Source: Coccinella septempunctata
Taxonomy: Eukaryota > Arthropoda > Insecta > Coleoptera > Coccinellidae
Assembly (NCBI RefSeq): GCF_907165205.1
Contig: NC_058189.1
Coordinates: 39,892,270 to 39,956,269 of the forward strand
Length of the DNA stretch: 64,000 bases
Reading direction: 5' to 3'
Made by a program: the position numbers and the translations under genes. The notes below the pieces were generated by a model. That model was not told the DNA's origin and searched no databases. It worked only from the letters and a program-made list of their open reading frames with translations. Below are positions 54,001 to 64,000 of the stretch, one piece after another. The stretch's first letter is position 1; every line of letters starts with the position of its first letter.

Positions 54001-55052
54001 ATTATGCACTTCAATTTATTTCATTCTTTTTACGTCTGTGGTATTTGTGAAAATTATGATTCTTACAGTGTAGTAAATAAAAGTTTTCATTTTTTCTTTA
54101 AACTATGTTTTTTGTATCTACTGATTTATTCTCTCATTTCTCTTGCTATTTCAACCATGCGAATTTTCAAACCTATTGAGTAAATGTACCTACATGTGAT
54201 AACTTTCATGAATAAATAACAAAATAGTTATTAATGATTAATGATTGTTTGAAAGTTTCATTTTGTGTGTGGAAAGGTTGTGAAATGAGTCGTTCCAATT
54301 AAGGATGAAACGATAGTTGCATCGAATATAACGACGTAGAAAATAAATACTTTCGTCAATAGACGATAAGAGGAATCTGCGAGGAGCACTGGTATAAACG
54401 TTTTGGTACTTTCAATTTGAATTCAAATTGTCACATCCTATTCAAAATTAGAAAAAATATTGGGTGAAACACGTTTGAAAACACTATTTTACCCGCTCAT
54501 TACTCAAAATAATGCTTTTCCCAACTGGTTGCACAAATAACTATTTTATAACTGTCCTCTTTTGATAATAATTTTGGATTTTAATTTTAATTCTCAAACA
54601 ATCACAAAGTTGCCGTGAATGGCAAATGTTGCCAACGCTATCGTTACTAACAAATGCTTCTTTACAAATAAAATAAACGTTGTCATTTGATTTGCATTCG
54701 TTTGCATTTTTGTCTTTGGTTCTTCACCTCTTAATATGTTTGTCGATAATGGAATGATGAATAATCAATAAAACTGTTGATCTGGTTGTTCTTGTGAATA
54801 TTGAACAGTCTGCAAGAAGAGCTACTTGTACCTAAAAAATCAGTTCAGCAGTACGATATCACATATAGGTACCAATTTCATGGGTTAGTGTAAATTGAAA
54901 AATGTAGATGCCAACTTCAGTGAACCTGTTTTCTTAGCATATTTACAAGAAAAATAACTATAGAGCTCATCAACTTTGTGGAGCAAATTTTCACTGATCA
55001 AGTCAAGCGCCATTGTTAAAAATAGTTTTGATGTTAGTAAATATTTCAAGAT
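51100..55052. other. AT-rich unique sequence without recognised genes
   Basis: Nearly 4 kb without a frame over 80 codons that resembles anything. Small features: a hairpin CCTGC-TTC-GCAGG near 51418, and an 18-bp perfect palindrome CAATTTGAATTCAAATTG at 54413-54430. Could be intergenic or intronic. Confidence 0.45.
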
Positions 55053-55380
55053 AATGGCAGAAAAAATGAAGTATATTGTTCCAAAAAAACAAAAATTCTT
55101 TACCTTTTCAAGTTCAAATTGGCGCTAATCAGAATCAAAAAGACATTAGTCAAAATCAAATTGGAAACATCAATTTCAAACTGGCATTAATCAGAAGCAA
55201 ATTGGCAATAATCAAGTTCAAACTGGCAATTATGAATTTCAAATTAACAATAAACAAAATAAAATAGCAACTGTAAAAATCGAACATCAAAGTCCAAATG
55301 GAGTTGAATCAGTTGATCTGACTGATCAATATACCTTTCTAGCTCTTTTTCGTTCAAAAATTATGAGTTTTTCTGGTTGA
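55053..55380 (+). pseudogene. Gln/Asn-rich repeat ORF remnant, left inverted arm
   Basis: Starts ATGGCAGAAAAAATG at 55053, then an A-rich run with frame slippage, then NQNQKDISQNQIGN, QTGINQKQIGNNQVQTGNYE and FQINNKQNKIATVKIEHQSP in shifting frames: a degenerate six-residue repeat of the type Q-x-Q-x-G-x. The nucleotide stretch 55101-55245 reappears in reverse complement at 58025-58189. Protein identity unknown; low-complexity Gln/Asn regions occur in many insect proteins. Confidence 0.45.
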
Positions 55381-55628
55381 AACACTTTGAAAGTATTAGG
55401 TACTATAGGTGTATTCGAAGGCTCTCAAATCTTAGCAGATATAGTTTGCGAAATGAAATAAATAATATTCAAACAACAGTGAACAGTAATAAACGTTGAT
55501 TCTGATACACAATGAGGGTCTGAAATCGTTTTTTTTTATGATAACTCATTGAGAAAACGAAAGATTGTGGTTATCTTCCGTTTCTGTTCAGAATTTGCAG
55601 AGATTAGAGAAAATCGTTCATAACAATA

Positions 55629-55815
55629 TTGGCAAGAAGAAGAACAGTCTTTTCTGAAGTGGTATTCAAGTACACCAATTATGGCCACATATATACCGAT
55701 GCATCTAAATCTGAGGAATACGTGAGAGTGGCAGTAATCAGTAGCTATTGCTATGATCTACCACGGGAATCAAGTGTTTACACAGAAGAACTAACTGTAG
55801 ACCAGCTCTTGATCA
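55629..55815 (+). pseudogene. LINE RNase H, first half
   Basis: YGHIYTDASKSEEYVRVAVI (first catalytic Asp in Y-T-D) and LPRESSVYTEELTVDQLLI (Glu in T-E-E-L) match the first half of the RNase H domain of non-LTR elements. Sense is lost after about 55815, where an unrelated segment begins. The second half resumes near 57180. The methionine at 55629 is not meaningful. Confidence 0.65.
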
Positions 55816-56280
55816 ATTGTAACGTGGTTACCTCGGAGAAAACTTATCTCGAGCTCCAGGTATTCTTTTCACTAGGAAGAATAGCAAACCTACCAGAGTA
55901 GCTGCTAGTCGGAGACAGAGTTCGCTGTTATCTAGGGTGGTAGCGAAAACGAAGTAGTCAAAATCAAATTATGTACTAGTTTATTCACACCTTCGGAAAC
56001 TGATTATATGTACAACGGAGATATGTATAGGTATGAAATATGTGCGAATCTATCAGCAAACATACATTCGGGAAATTCTTACCGGTCACGAGCACTTTAT
56101 AAAGTTTATACCGGGTACAGTGAAAAATCAAAGGTTGTTCAATAAAATGCGCCAACCATAACTGACGAAATGAATACTAAGGATGACCTCGCGAAGTGAA
56201 ATGACTTGCTATATGGTATCGGAATGTAATTAATTGTATTACTCCAATGAAAGAAACACAACCAGGGCGGATCTTTTCGA

Positions 56281-56338
56281 GACTTTTATTCGCTCTCCCA
56301 AGGGCTAACGCTCCATGACTGATAGCGAAGAAAAGGTC
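56281..56338. other. Structured hairpin 1 of 3
   Basis: Stem GACTTTTATTCGCT / AGCGAAGAAAAGGTC (one mismatch, one bulge) around the core CCCAAGGGCTAACGCTCC, then ATGACTGAT. The core is shared with hairpins 2 and 3, the stem is not. Confidence 0.75.
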
Positions 56339-56380
56339 TATTTTTAGCGCAACTACGGGATTTCACTGACGACGAGCGGT

Positions 56381-56437
56381 ATCTCTTATTCTCTACCCCA
56401 AGGGCTTACGCGCCATGACTGATAGAAAATAAGAGAT
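56381..56437. other. Structured hairpin 2 of 3
   Basis: Stem ATCTCTTATTCTCTA / TAGAAAATAAGAGAT (14 of 15 pairs) around CCCCAAGGGCTTACGCGCC, ATGACTGA. GGC / GCC in the core can form an inner stem. Confidence 0.75.
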
Positions 56438-56485
56438 TTCGGATTCAACACTTATGACGCGGAACGCGGAAAGGGTGTTTGACGG

Positions 56486-56545
56486 GACTTTCCCTTCAGT
56501 ACCCCAAGGGCTTACGTGCCATGACTGATAGCGAAGGGAAAAGTC
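56486..56545. other. Structured hairpin 3 of 3
   Basis: Stem GACTTTCCCTTC / GAAGGGAAAAGTC (one bulge) around ACCCCAAGGGCTTACGTGCC, ATGACTGAT. The core differs from hairpin 2 by one base within CCCCAAGGGCTTACGYGCC. Confidence 0.75.
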
Positions 56546-56732
56546 AGACTCGCGAAACAGGGCAAAGTACGACAAAATACAACAGAAAGTGATACAGTAC
56601 AGCAGTGTCAAAGAAGTAACCGGTATAGGTCTCGTTAAGAAACTGAACGGTAAAGACGGGGACCTACCTACTATATTTCAGGCACTCGCGGAAAACAAAC
56701 GAAAACTAAAAATTAATTCCCAAGAGCACTAA

Positions 56733-57041
56733 TACTCGCAACACAAAATTATTTATAAATTTATTGAACGGCTTGTCGTGCGCACAATTAAAGTCGAATC
56801 GCAGAAAAGTACGGAGCGTAAACTGACTAAAGAGACTGAAGTAAAAGAGCAGAAATCAAAAAGTAAAAGAGAGCGTCGCAGGGGAAAATCTGCTTTTATA
56901 GGCAAACTCGTTGAAAACGTTGAAAATCTGAAAATTCCAGAATGCGACAAGAATGAAAAACGTCGTCAGCTCCATTTTATCGCATATCAACATCAGAAAA
57001 ACGTCGAAATCTTCAACGGCATGCGAGAAAAACAACGTTAA
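56733..57041 (+). CDS. Small Lys/Glu/Arg-rich ORF of unknown function
   Basis: Open for 102 codons, without an ATG near the start (the first in-frame ATG lies near the C-terminus). Highly charged: STERKLTKETEVKEQKSKSK, RERRRGKSAFIGKLVENVEN, then NEKRRQLHFIAYQHQKNVEI. No transmembrane segment or known motif recognised. A TATTTCAG at about 56678-56685 could be a splice acceptor, so this may be a 3' exon. It follows the three hairpins by about 190 bases. Function unknown; a gag-like basic region is one possibility. Confidence 0.3.
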   Translation, partial: YSQHKIIYKFIERLVVRTIKVESQKSTERKLTKETEVKEQKSKSKRERRRGKSAFIGKLVENVENLKIPECDKNEKRRQLHFIAYQHQKNVEIFNGMREKQR

Positions 57042-57179
57042 ACACAGATAAACGGTTTTTTACATTTACTCTGCCTATCGGAATGAACGTTCTGAATATT
57101 TGAGAATTAAATATTTTCAAAGTCGGAAATATGAAATGAAAGGAATGCACTAAAATGAACTCCAATTTTTCTCAGAAAA

Positions 57180-57530
57180 CTGGAGATCATTACACAATCC
57201 AGGAAAGCAGACAGAAATGTAGTTATCTTTACGGACTCCCTAAGTACTATAGAAGGCCAAAAATGCCCTGCTTCGCATCATCAAATCTGAACTGGGAAAA
57301 CTGACAAAATTAGGTGAACGTGTGGCTATTGTTTGAGTCTCTTCTTATGTTGGCATAACTGAAAATGAAACAGCTCACGTCATAGCCAGAGACATCAACC
57401 CAGAAACTCCGCATCAACGGATCTTTCGAGTGCCACATGAAGATTTGACGTCAAATATCCGACTCTACTACACAAACATATGGAAGGAAAGATGCTAAGC
57501 TATAGAAAATAAACTTGAGATTATCCATTC
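57180..57530 (+). pseudogene. LINE RNase H, second half
   Basis: LEIITQSRKADRNVVIFTDS (second Asp in F-T-D-S), LSTIEGQK and, after a frame change, SELGKLTKLGERVAIV, then a stop, VSSYVGITENETAHVIARDI (the usual V-P-S-H-x-G-I-x-G-N-E-x-A-D). This continues the domain begun at 55629, so the two halves were separated by an insertion of about 1.35 kb. Confidence 0.65.
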
Positions 57531-58024
57531 ATTCATTGCTGTATCCCGTTACAGGAAATAAATCTACAGAAAGACAAAAAAAAAAGATCAAAGGTGCGAA
57601 CAGACTTGTAATTTCTTAGGGCTAATTGCGACTGTGTGCCCTCCTGTGACTGAAGAGACCCAACCGCGACCTGCAGATCCTTCCACACTCGGGGCAGGGA
57701 TAGTCACCAACCAGATCTGGCGGCCGCTGCATCCTTCAGTATTCCTTCTCGAGTCTCCATTATTACTGTGTACCAAAGACCTCCACTGTGACCAACGCTA
57801 GTTGTTCCCAGTTATGATTGGCATTAACCGATTTAGGGATTGATGTAGTATATCCTTAAACGTCGCTCATATAAAAAGAGTTATTCCTTCTGGATTGGAT
57901 AGAAAAGATAAATTTTTTTGAGAAAATTCGTTTTTCTCGAATGGTTTTAATTAATTATTACGTTATTTACTGTGTATATCGTTCAATGAAAATTTTTCAT
58001 TAAATACATTTTCATTCCAATGTA
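57531..58024. other. No recognised gene
   Basis: Moderately complex sequence to about 57800 (possible downstream part of the RNase H LINE), then AT-rich. The minus frame 57588-57776 shows no domain. Confidence 0.35.
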
Positions 58025-58189
58025 GAATTCAAATTTAAAATTGCCAAGTTGCAATTGACTAATGCCAGATTGAAATTGATTATTGCCAATTGGCTTCTGA
58101 TTAATGCCAGTTTGAAATTGAGGTTGCCAATTTGATTTCGACTAATGCCATTTTGATTCTGATTAGCGCCAATTTGAACTTAAAAGGTA
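58025..58189 (-). repeat. Right inverted arm of the Gln/Asn repeat
   Basis: Reverse complement reads TTCAAATTGGCGCTAATCAG, ACTGGCATTAATCAGAAGC and GGCAATAATCAA, matching 55101-55245 base for base with few changes and holding one extra repeat unit. The two arms enclose about 2.8 kb. Confidence 0.8.
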
Positions 58190-58235
58190 TTAGTTCGAGA
58201 GCTGGCGACGGAAATCGGCAAGAGTTTTGTAATGG

Positions 58236-58752
58236 CTCATAATTAAATATGAGTTAGTTTTGGTAGTGTACATTAGTCAGCACCCACTCTCAAGGTCAAG
58301 TAGTCGAACATCTGGCAGCGACGCTCTTTGATTCGTGTTAAAATGGAATATCCGTACTTTGGGTGACTGCTGACAGCCTCTGTTCTATTAATATGTTGTC
58401 CGACTATTTTATTCTCAAACAATATATGATATTTGAGCAATAAATGCATTTTCAGCTATAAGAAATCTTTTGAAACGACATCGTTAAGGCAGCAACTTAT
58501 GTGGGGTACTGACCCACCGCGTTTCACTAAAATGAGGTCTAACCACTATCTTAAGTTTTCTGTTCTATAAACTTGTTGAATGACTTGTTTCAATCATTAC
58601 AAAATACTTGTATGTTGTGTATGTGAGTATGTTGTATATAAGTTTATATACCTACATCAAAGCTCGTCGCCGCTAGGTGTTCCACTATCTGACCTTGACA
58701 GTGGGTGCTGACTAATGTACACCCTCAATACTAAATCATATTTAATTATGAG
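58236..58752. mobile_element. Non-autonomous TIR element, TIRs about 100 bp
   Basis: CTCATAATTAAATATGA, GTGTACATTAGTCAGCACCC and CACT-TCAAGGTCA at the left (58236-58340) reappear inverted at the right (58650-58752). 517 bp, non-coding interior. No certain target duplication, so the superfamily is open. Confidence 0.8.
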
Positions 58753-60174
58753 AGATTACAATACTCAAAACTCTCCGTTTATATAGTAATATATTGCGAA
58801 GCTCCCCAACGTCGCTAGGGACTCCACGTGAACAATCACTTTTAACTCTGTCGGCTATCATTGAAAGTGTTTTAGTGGCAGTTGTACATAAAAATAATTC
58901 TTTTATATTACCATTGCTGATCAAAGTTTTAGGCTATCGAATCAAATGACCAGTAGCCACCACTACATCATATCTTGTAATACTCATAGACAAACACCAA
59001 TATTTATTTCAAGAATCAACTTTATTATTTGCGACTCAAAATTACATTTCTTTTTGCAATTTGTGCTTAAAATTAATCACTCCCTAGTACTATTATAATG
59101 TCCGAGTCCTAACATCTCTACTGAAGTAAATGAGTAATCATCTTCGAACATCTTCTAGCAGCATCGGTTAATTTAAGAATTGGATGTAATAATAGTTTCC
59201 AATTAGGTGCATAATTGCGGAATCGCCTTAATTTGCATTAACGTTCATTTCCACCGAAGTGCATAGCTTCGCTAACAGCGAAATACTTGAGAAAGCATCA
59301 ATCTTCTCGAATTAATTTCGATTCAAGCCAGAACACAAAAGGAGCGGGCAAAAGTTAGCAGATAAAGAGTGAAACTCGGACGTGCTTGTTAATGAACGTC
59401 GGACCATCTAATGAGTTCTCGCTCTCCATAAAATTCAATTCGAAGTTTCGAATTGGAAACGGTTGTTACATTAACAATACCCAAATTGACCGCAGGAACA
59501 AATAAATTGCGGAGGTTATCTAGGAAATATATTTCAATAATTGCATTTCGCCACTGCGAGCAAATCCGGGCGACACGTGATACAGCAGTTGCAGCGGGTT
59601 TTGTGCAACTCCAAATTCTATTAACCTCCTGATTTCCATGATTCAAAAACTGATTGTGTCGAGATTGGACGCAGACACGTTTCGATTGGATACTTTCATT
59701 GTGGAATTCAAAGCTCTGAATTGTTGAAAATTTAACCTTTGCGACACAGGATAAGTTGGGGTGAAAGAATGATTTCATCCGAATTGGTTCAACGTTTTCA
59801 GAAGTTTCCTTCATACGTTTTCTGATTCTTCTATTTTTTTTTCTCATACCATGCAATGAACATTTATCAAAAACGTTGCAATTTTCAAGTAAGGTAAAAT
59901 AATTATTTATCGTTGAAATTACATGCAACTTTATCAGTCTGGACATTTTCAAAGAAAAACATCCAAAAACAAGGCCAATCAATGAGATTACCATAACACA
60001 AATATGTTTTTCATATATTATACAGAATATACTACGACAATATTAACATTATTATGATTACATCTACTTAACATAATTGCAATTATTTATTATTTCTTAT
60101 ATTTTTATTAACCTCATATCATTGGAGTCAATTTTTGTATTGATTTGATATGGATGTAAAATCTGTTCTTAAAA
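58753..60174. other. Unique region with one long minus-strand ORF
   Basis: 59190-59760 has a higher complexity than most of the window (for example CACGTG at 59574, TGCAGCGGGTTTTGTGC) and may hold regulatory DNA. See the ORF at 59389-59994. 60000-60174 is very AT-rich. No transposon signature noted. Confidence 0.35.
59389..59994 (-). CDS. Hypothetical 201-residue ORF
   Basis: I do not recognise it. The N-terminus has a hydrophobic stretch (MVISLIGLVFGCFSL) that could be a signal or membrane segment; a basic run (MRKKNRRIRKRMKE) follows at about residue 50. The rest has no repeats and scattered cysteines. In AT-rich DNA a chance frame of this size is possible, and the composition of the C-terminal half (59390-59760) resembles conserved non-coding DNA. 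Neighbours give no clue. Confidence 0.25.
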   Translation of the reverse strand: MVISLIGLVFGCFSLKMSRLIKLHVISTINNYFTLLENCNVFDKCSLHGMRKKNRRIRKRMKETSENVEPIRMKSFFHPNLSCVAKVKFSTIQSFEFHNESIQSKRVCVQSRHNQFLNHGNQEVNRIWSCTKPAATAVSRVARICSQWRNAIIEIYFLDNLRNLFVPAVNLGIVNVTTVSNSKLRIEFYGERELIRWSDVH

Positions 60175-61330
60175 TTACATTGTAGTCGTGTTGTTATAAT
60201 ATTTTTTTAGGTATTTTGAAGTCTGGCCTATGTAGAAGTTATATGGATCACAGTCTACGCACCTAACTCTATATATTACATTTCTGGCACTCGTAATATC
60301 ATCCCTCTGCTTCAGTTTGCTGAAAATTCTATCTCCTCTAAGAGATAAGGTACGGGCTTGTCTGACCTTCAACTTTTTGCACAGATTGTTTATATCGCTC
60401 TCAATTGGATGAAATGGTAGTTTGAAGTATATATCCAATATTTCATCAATATGTGAGGGATCCAGGCATATGTCATTCACATATCTGTAGTAGAAAGTTA
60501 ATCTGAACCTAAGCGACGGCAAAATATGCTTCCCAAAAACTGCAATACAATCTCAACAATCTCTTAGCTGAGGAAAGACCCCATGGGGCAGCCGTATATT
60601 TGTTTGTATATTTTTGAGTTAATCATGTTATATATTTCTATATATATATATTTATCTATTTATTTATCGCACTGCTTCTAATTACTCAAACTCAACAAAA
60701 TGGGTAACGTTTAACAAAGTTTATTCACAAATAATCTACACACAACTTATTCTCAATCTCAACTCACCTCAACTCAACTCAATTCGTATCTGCCTGTTTC
60801 CTGAAATTTTACCTAACCATATCGTATTTGATCATAGAATATAGACTAACATAAATTTACATCTTTTTCTTTCTTATAAAATATTATTATAACAATCATG
60901 AAGTAACAGTTGTTCAAAATAAACCTGCAAAAATCAACGAACCCTGATTTTGGAACTAGTGTATCCCATGCAGTTTTCCAAAATTGATCCTGATTGGATC
61001 CACAGCAACATATTTAGGGGTAATGGTGCATAATGTATAAATATGATACACATCGAACGGGACTAGTTTCTTGTTGCTTGCGTGATCATTGTGGGTTATA
61101 ATATGTTCGATGAGTTAGAAAGAGTTATAATGCAAGGAGCTCCCTGTGTTAGTGGTTTGAGAAGTTTTGCGAAGACATTGTAAAGTCAAATTTTAGAGAT
61201 ATCTAGTCTCATCGGGAAACGAGGCTTGTGTATCTTTACAAGTTCATACAGTTTACATAAGATGCCGTGTGAGGTCTCTTTATTCCTGATCTGTAATGTA
61301 TTAGTTCTGTTGCCATTCTCAGTGTCTCAG
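60175..61330 (-). pseudogene. Degraded Penelope-like element (RT and start of GIY-YIG)
   Basis: On the minus strand, from high to low coordinates: LYELVKIHKPRFPMRLDISK (near 61250, PLE RT block with K-I-H-K-P). After a long AT-rich stretch with stops comes RLPHGVF / G-C-P-M-G-S-F (near 60580, the usual P-M-G-S-P-L). Then LTFYYRYVNDICLDPSHIDE (Y-V-N-D in place of Y-V-D-D) and VIYRVRCVDCDPYNFYIGQT (start of GIY-YIG). It ends in YYNNTTTM at 60175. Catalytic residues altered, several stops: dead. Confidence 0.7.
60740..60785. repeat. CTCAA microrepeat
   Basis: Short run of CTCAA / CTCAACTC units within the degraded PLE region. Confidence 0.7.
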
Positions 61331-61439
61331 TCCTATCTTTTTTAGTTCCAATGTAAGAGTTACCAATGGCCATAATGTATTCAACATCATAGGAATATCA
61401 GTATCTGTCAAATTCTTTAGCCAAGTGTTCGAATGTCCT

Positions 61440-61800
61440 TTCTGCTTAGTAGGGTTAATCTGAATGTACCAGGTCGTGATCTACGGGATAGAGCTCTCTT
61501 CAACATTAAATATCGAAGAACAAACATAGGACAGCTCCGATGCGCCGCTTTCAGGCTACCTTTAACGGTCTTGAATTGAATGGTGGCATGGATATTTTCT
61601 CAGACAATTTGGTTAGATGTAAACAAAATTTAAAACATTTTTTATATCGGGTTTGTGAGAGAAGTTTTTTTTCTCTTTTATTTCAACGAGTTGGTTTGTT
61701 CGGTGAACTCGAACTTTCAATGTCTTTAAGTGGATACTTTGTTGGTTATCTTTTTACTGTTTGTATCCTTAATGTGCAATTAATAAATAAAATGTTTCAG
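61440..61800 (+). pseudogene. CR1/Jockey-group LINE, 3' end remnant
   Basis: RVNLNVPGRDLRDRALFNIK, YRRTNIGQLRCAAFRL and, after a frame change, FNGLELNGGMDIFSDNLVRC, KQNLKHFLYRVCERSFF align in order with the C-terminus of the LINE at 44520-44720 (YVPPRPIRRFDLF, RTNYCLN, ...VDIFHDSISRLRRDLKYLI). A short 3' region ends AATTAATAAATAAAATG, like the AAAT tail at 44883. Only the ORF2 tail is left. Confidence 0.65.
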
Positions 61801-63002
61801 CACCTACTGTTTGAAGATGTGATAAGAAGTTGGGTGTTGGATTAATGGACTGTTAAATTTTCTTTCAGTTTTTTGATGTTATCAAAGCCAGACAAATTAG
61901 AAAATAGAGAAATATCAATGTAAATTTGTTTCAAAATTACGTTGTTGAGCGAAGTGTATTTTCACGTGATGATGGATTCACAAGATGCAGGGAGGACTGA
62001 TAAACCTGGTTGAGATACGTGTACGAGAAAGGTACGAGAAGCTAACATACAGAGATAACTGAATAAAAAATCATATCCAAATATTCGAAGCTTTTAATCA
62101 TCGAACAAATTATGCGATATTGGCAAAATGTTTTTAAACCACGACATGCGTTTCGTTCTCCGTCTTCATTTTGTTATTTTTCTATATATATATACTTATA
62201 TTATAGTTCATTATCTCACATATGATATGATTGTGATACACAATGAATCAAAAATATGTTAGAGCAGTAGGTACCACTAGTGAAAAATGGAAGCAATGAC
62301 AAATTTAAATGAAGAAAAGTTGAATTATTCGTTATAAAGCTACTGATACTAAATTCGAAAAATACACTCCATTGCTTTTCTCTACTCGTCTTATTTTCTG
62401 CTTATTTTCCTCGTACTTCTTTTATAAGCTTGTAACTACAATTATTGTTCAACTGCACCCTCAATATCATCCAATTCGTTGTTAATTGGGGTATATGTTA
62501 CCTCCGATTGTACCAACGGTTATTTGTTGTACTTTCTTTTGCTGGATTCAAGAGATCTAGTAGATTTCTGTGGTCCTTCACTCTATCAGCCTAAGACTTG
62601 ACGCCTGCCCTTCAGAAGGGTAAGCTCTTTTGTTATATTTGAGAAAGGGTTATCTCGAATATCTCATGTACCTACGTTCCAAATATCCCGTTTTCTATAT
62701 GTAAAATGTATGGAATAACATGAACTTCTGTTAGTACAGTGCGTAGTCAAATATAGTAAATTGAACTTTTTTCAAGGCGCTTGTATACGATTGGCATACT
62801 TAATTCAGGTGGAACCTCACATTTTGTCCTAAGCTCGATTTCAATATAGGGTCGTTTTATGCATCACGGTCGTTATCATTGTCACTATCTATAATCAAAT
62901 TGAACCTGTACATTTCTCTTGGAGCATTCATGCAACCTTACAGTCAGCCACTGGGACTATTCTGCTATTATGACCCTTATAAAAACGATATGGAATTTAA
63001 GC
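61801..63002. other. AT-rich sequence without recognised features
   Basis: No frames, hairpins or repeat ends that can be supported. Confidence 0.4.
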
Positions 63003-63920
63003 TATACTCCATTCACTTTTATTTTAGCAGTCGGTTGTCCATGGAAATTTGACACATTTCACTCTGTATAGAACGAAAATGTGGGGTTATGAAGCTTGTC
63101 AAAACATTTTTGGGTTTTAAATCAACGCTATGTTGCCCGTTCTACGTAAAAGTTACTGTTATTACGTATTTTATCACAATGTCGAATCTCTTCGGAAAAT
63201 ATGTGACGAACATAACTGAAGTTTATACAAACTGATTGAAGGAATACCAAATCCAGTTATTTGCATAGAAAATACAAGAGACCAGTATAATATCATAATA
63301 TGCACTAGCTTGAGGAGGGGTAATGTTCGTTATCTTCTTTGGCTAAAGTTTGAACACGTTACATTAGTTGTAGATTTCAAAAATATTAACCCGAACATGA
63401 AATGCATATGTTGCAGTGGTTGGAAATGGGTATTTCCCGAAGGAATTAACAGATAATTACAAGAATGTTGAATTCTTCAACTAAAATCATCTTGCATCAA
63501 TATAAGTGAAAGGAAAGAAAGGAAGTTTCAAGTCAAGATGAACTTCACCTTTGAACCAAAATTTCACATGAATAAAGAATTAGCAGGACAACTGGCGCTT
63601 ATTTGTGGCTGTTCATCTTAATGCATTGATATAATAATAATAATTAGGTATTTATTGGTACCTTGAAACATTTACAATCTATAGCACAAGTCAAATGAAA
63701 AATAGAAAAATCACTTTTCGGGAACTTATTCTACGATGACATTCATCGAAAATCCTGTAGTAAACGTTTCGCGTTAATTCACTCAAACATAAAATTCTCA
63801 AATACCACCACTTTTTGGGTCTCCCTATAGAAGGAAATTCGCTGTCATCCTATTCATTCACAATCTTTCTGATTGTGGAAATATTCAGTTGAAATATAAG
63901 TCGTTTAGATTCAGATGAAA
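63003..63920 (+). mobile_element. TIR repeat family X, copy 4 (3' end not seen)
   Basis: Starts TATACTCCATTCAC then TTTATTTTAGCAGTCGGTTG and follows the complete copy at 33005-34191 closely (GGAAATTTGACACATTTCAC, CATTTTTGGGTTTTAAATCA, GAAACATTATATAAATTCA). It diverges at about 63920; the right TIR is not reached. The 80 bases after it are unassigned. Confidence 0.8.
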
Positions 63921-64000
63921 CATTATATAAATTCAGTTTGCTATTACAGGAAAACAATTAAGAACTTTTTTTCTAAGTTAAAAGACCTCACCCCTAAAAT

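Larger units (their letters stand above)
55820..57175 (+). mobile_element. Insertion of unknown type splitting an RNase H gene
   Basis: Occupies the gap between the two RNase H halves. AGAAAACT occurs near both edges (about 55851 and 57173) and might be an 8-bp duplication, but no terminal inverted repeats were found. Contents in order: a TATAAAG box (about 56098) with AATAAA about 45 bases later (LTR- or promoter-like), three structured hairpins (56281-56545), and a basic ORF (56733-57041). GC content is higher than the flanks between about 56250 and 56660. Confidence 0.45.

Noticed and set aside
56281..56545. CRISPR-like array
   Set aside because: Repeated cores are 27-29 nt, but spacers vary, the flanks of each core are self-complementary, there are only three units, and the context is an insect-type genome.
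59389..59994. 201-codon minus frame as a real host gene
   Set aside because: Listed only as hypothetical: no domain, no splice or promoter evidence, and the DNA could equally be conserved non-coding sequence.

Overview
This is AT-rich eukaryotic DNA, most likely from an insect and possibly a beetle. The transposon families point that way: BEL/Pao LTR elements, a Jockey-clade LINE with a UAAUG ORF1/ORF2 junction, an R4/Dong-like LINE beside a TAA microsatellite, Penelope-like elements, Helitrons, and hAT and mariner-type MITEs. No host protein-coding gene could be recognised. Nearly every open frame with a recognisable product is transposon-derived. No tRNA, rRNA or CRISPR array was seen.

Layout. 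1-20.7 kb: unique AT-rich DNA with many short inserted elements. These are a hAT relic with an exact 8-bp target duplication (1094-1954), a Penelope-like (PLE) 3' remnant (2.1-2.8 kb), several non-autonomous TIR elements, a 363-bp non-autonomous Helitron with textbook ends (11344-11706), a 0.9-kb near-perfect giant palindrome (12160-13063), and a candidate long LTR carrying an internal 90-107-bp tandem repeat. 20.7-36 kb: a CR1-like fragment, then a matryoshka. A RepHel Helitron (about 21.5-36.04 kb) was hit by a BEL/Pao element (Pao1, 23116-34513, TSD CCAAT). Pao1 was later hit by a near-complete second BEL element (24613-30408, TSD AGGTC), a 5'-truncated PLE (30531-31497, 13-bp TSD) and a 1.2-kb TIR element (33005-34191). 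36.7-50.6 kb: two copies of an R4/Dong-like LINE with a restriction-like endonuclease. Copy A is broken by an almost intact Jockey LINE on the minus strand, a 0.6-kb DNA element carrying an antisense zinc-domain ORF, a hAT-type MITE with perfect TIRs and 8-bp TSD, and a 5'-truncated CR1/Jockey-group LINE. Between copies A and B lies the 5' half of another such LINE. 50.6-64 kb: RNase H fragments, a 3-kb segment bounded by inverted copies of a Gln/Asn-rich repeat, an insertion with three hairpins that share a loop but not a stem, a TIR element, a degraded PLE and a further copy of the 1.2-kb TIR repeat.

How the pieces work together: these are separate selfish elements layered in time. The target duplications and broken reading frames let their order of arrival be read from the sequence. 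Coding capacity that still looks close to intact is confined to the Jockey LINE (ORF1 lacking its first codons, ORF2 open for 906 codons) and the inner BEL element (one stop, one frameshift).

The most unusual structure is the trio of hairpins at 56281-56545. Each has nearly the same 27-29-nt core, closed by a different self-complementary stem, upstream of a small basic ORF. I do not recognise it.
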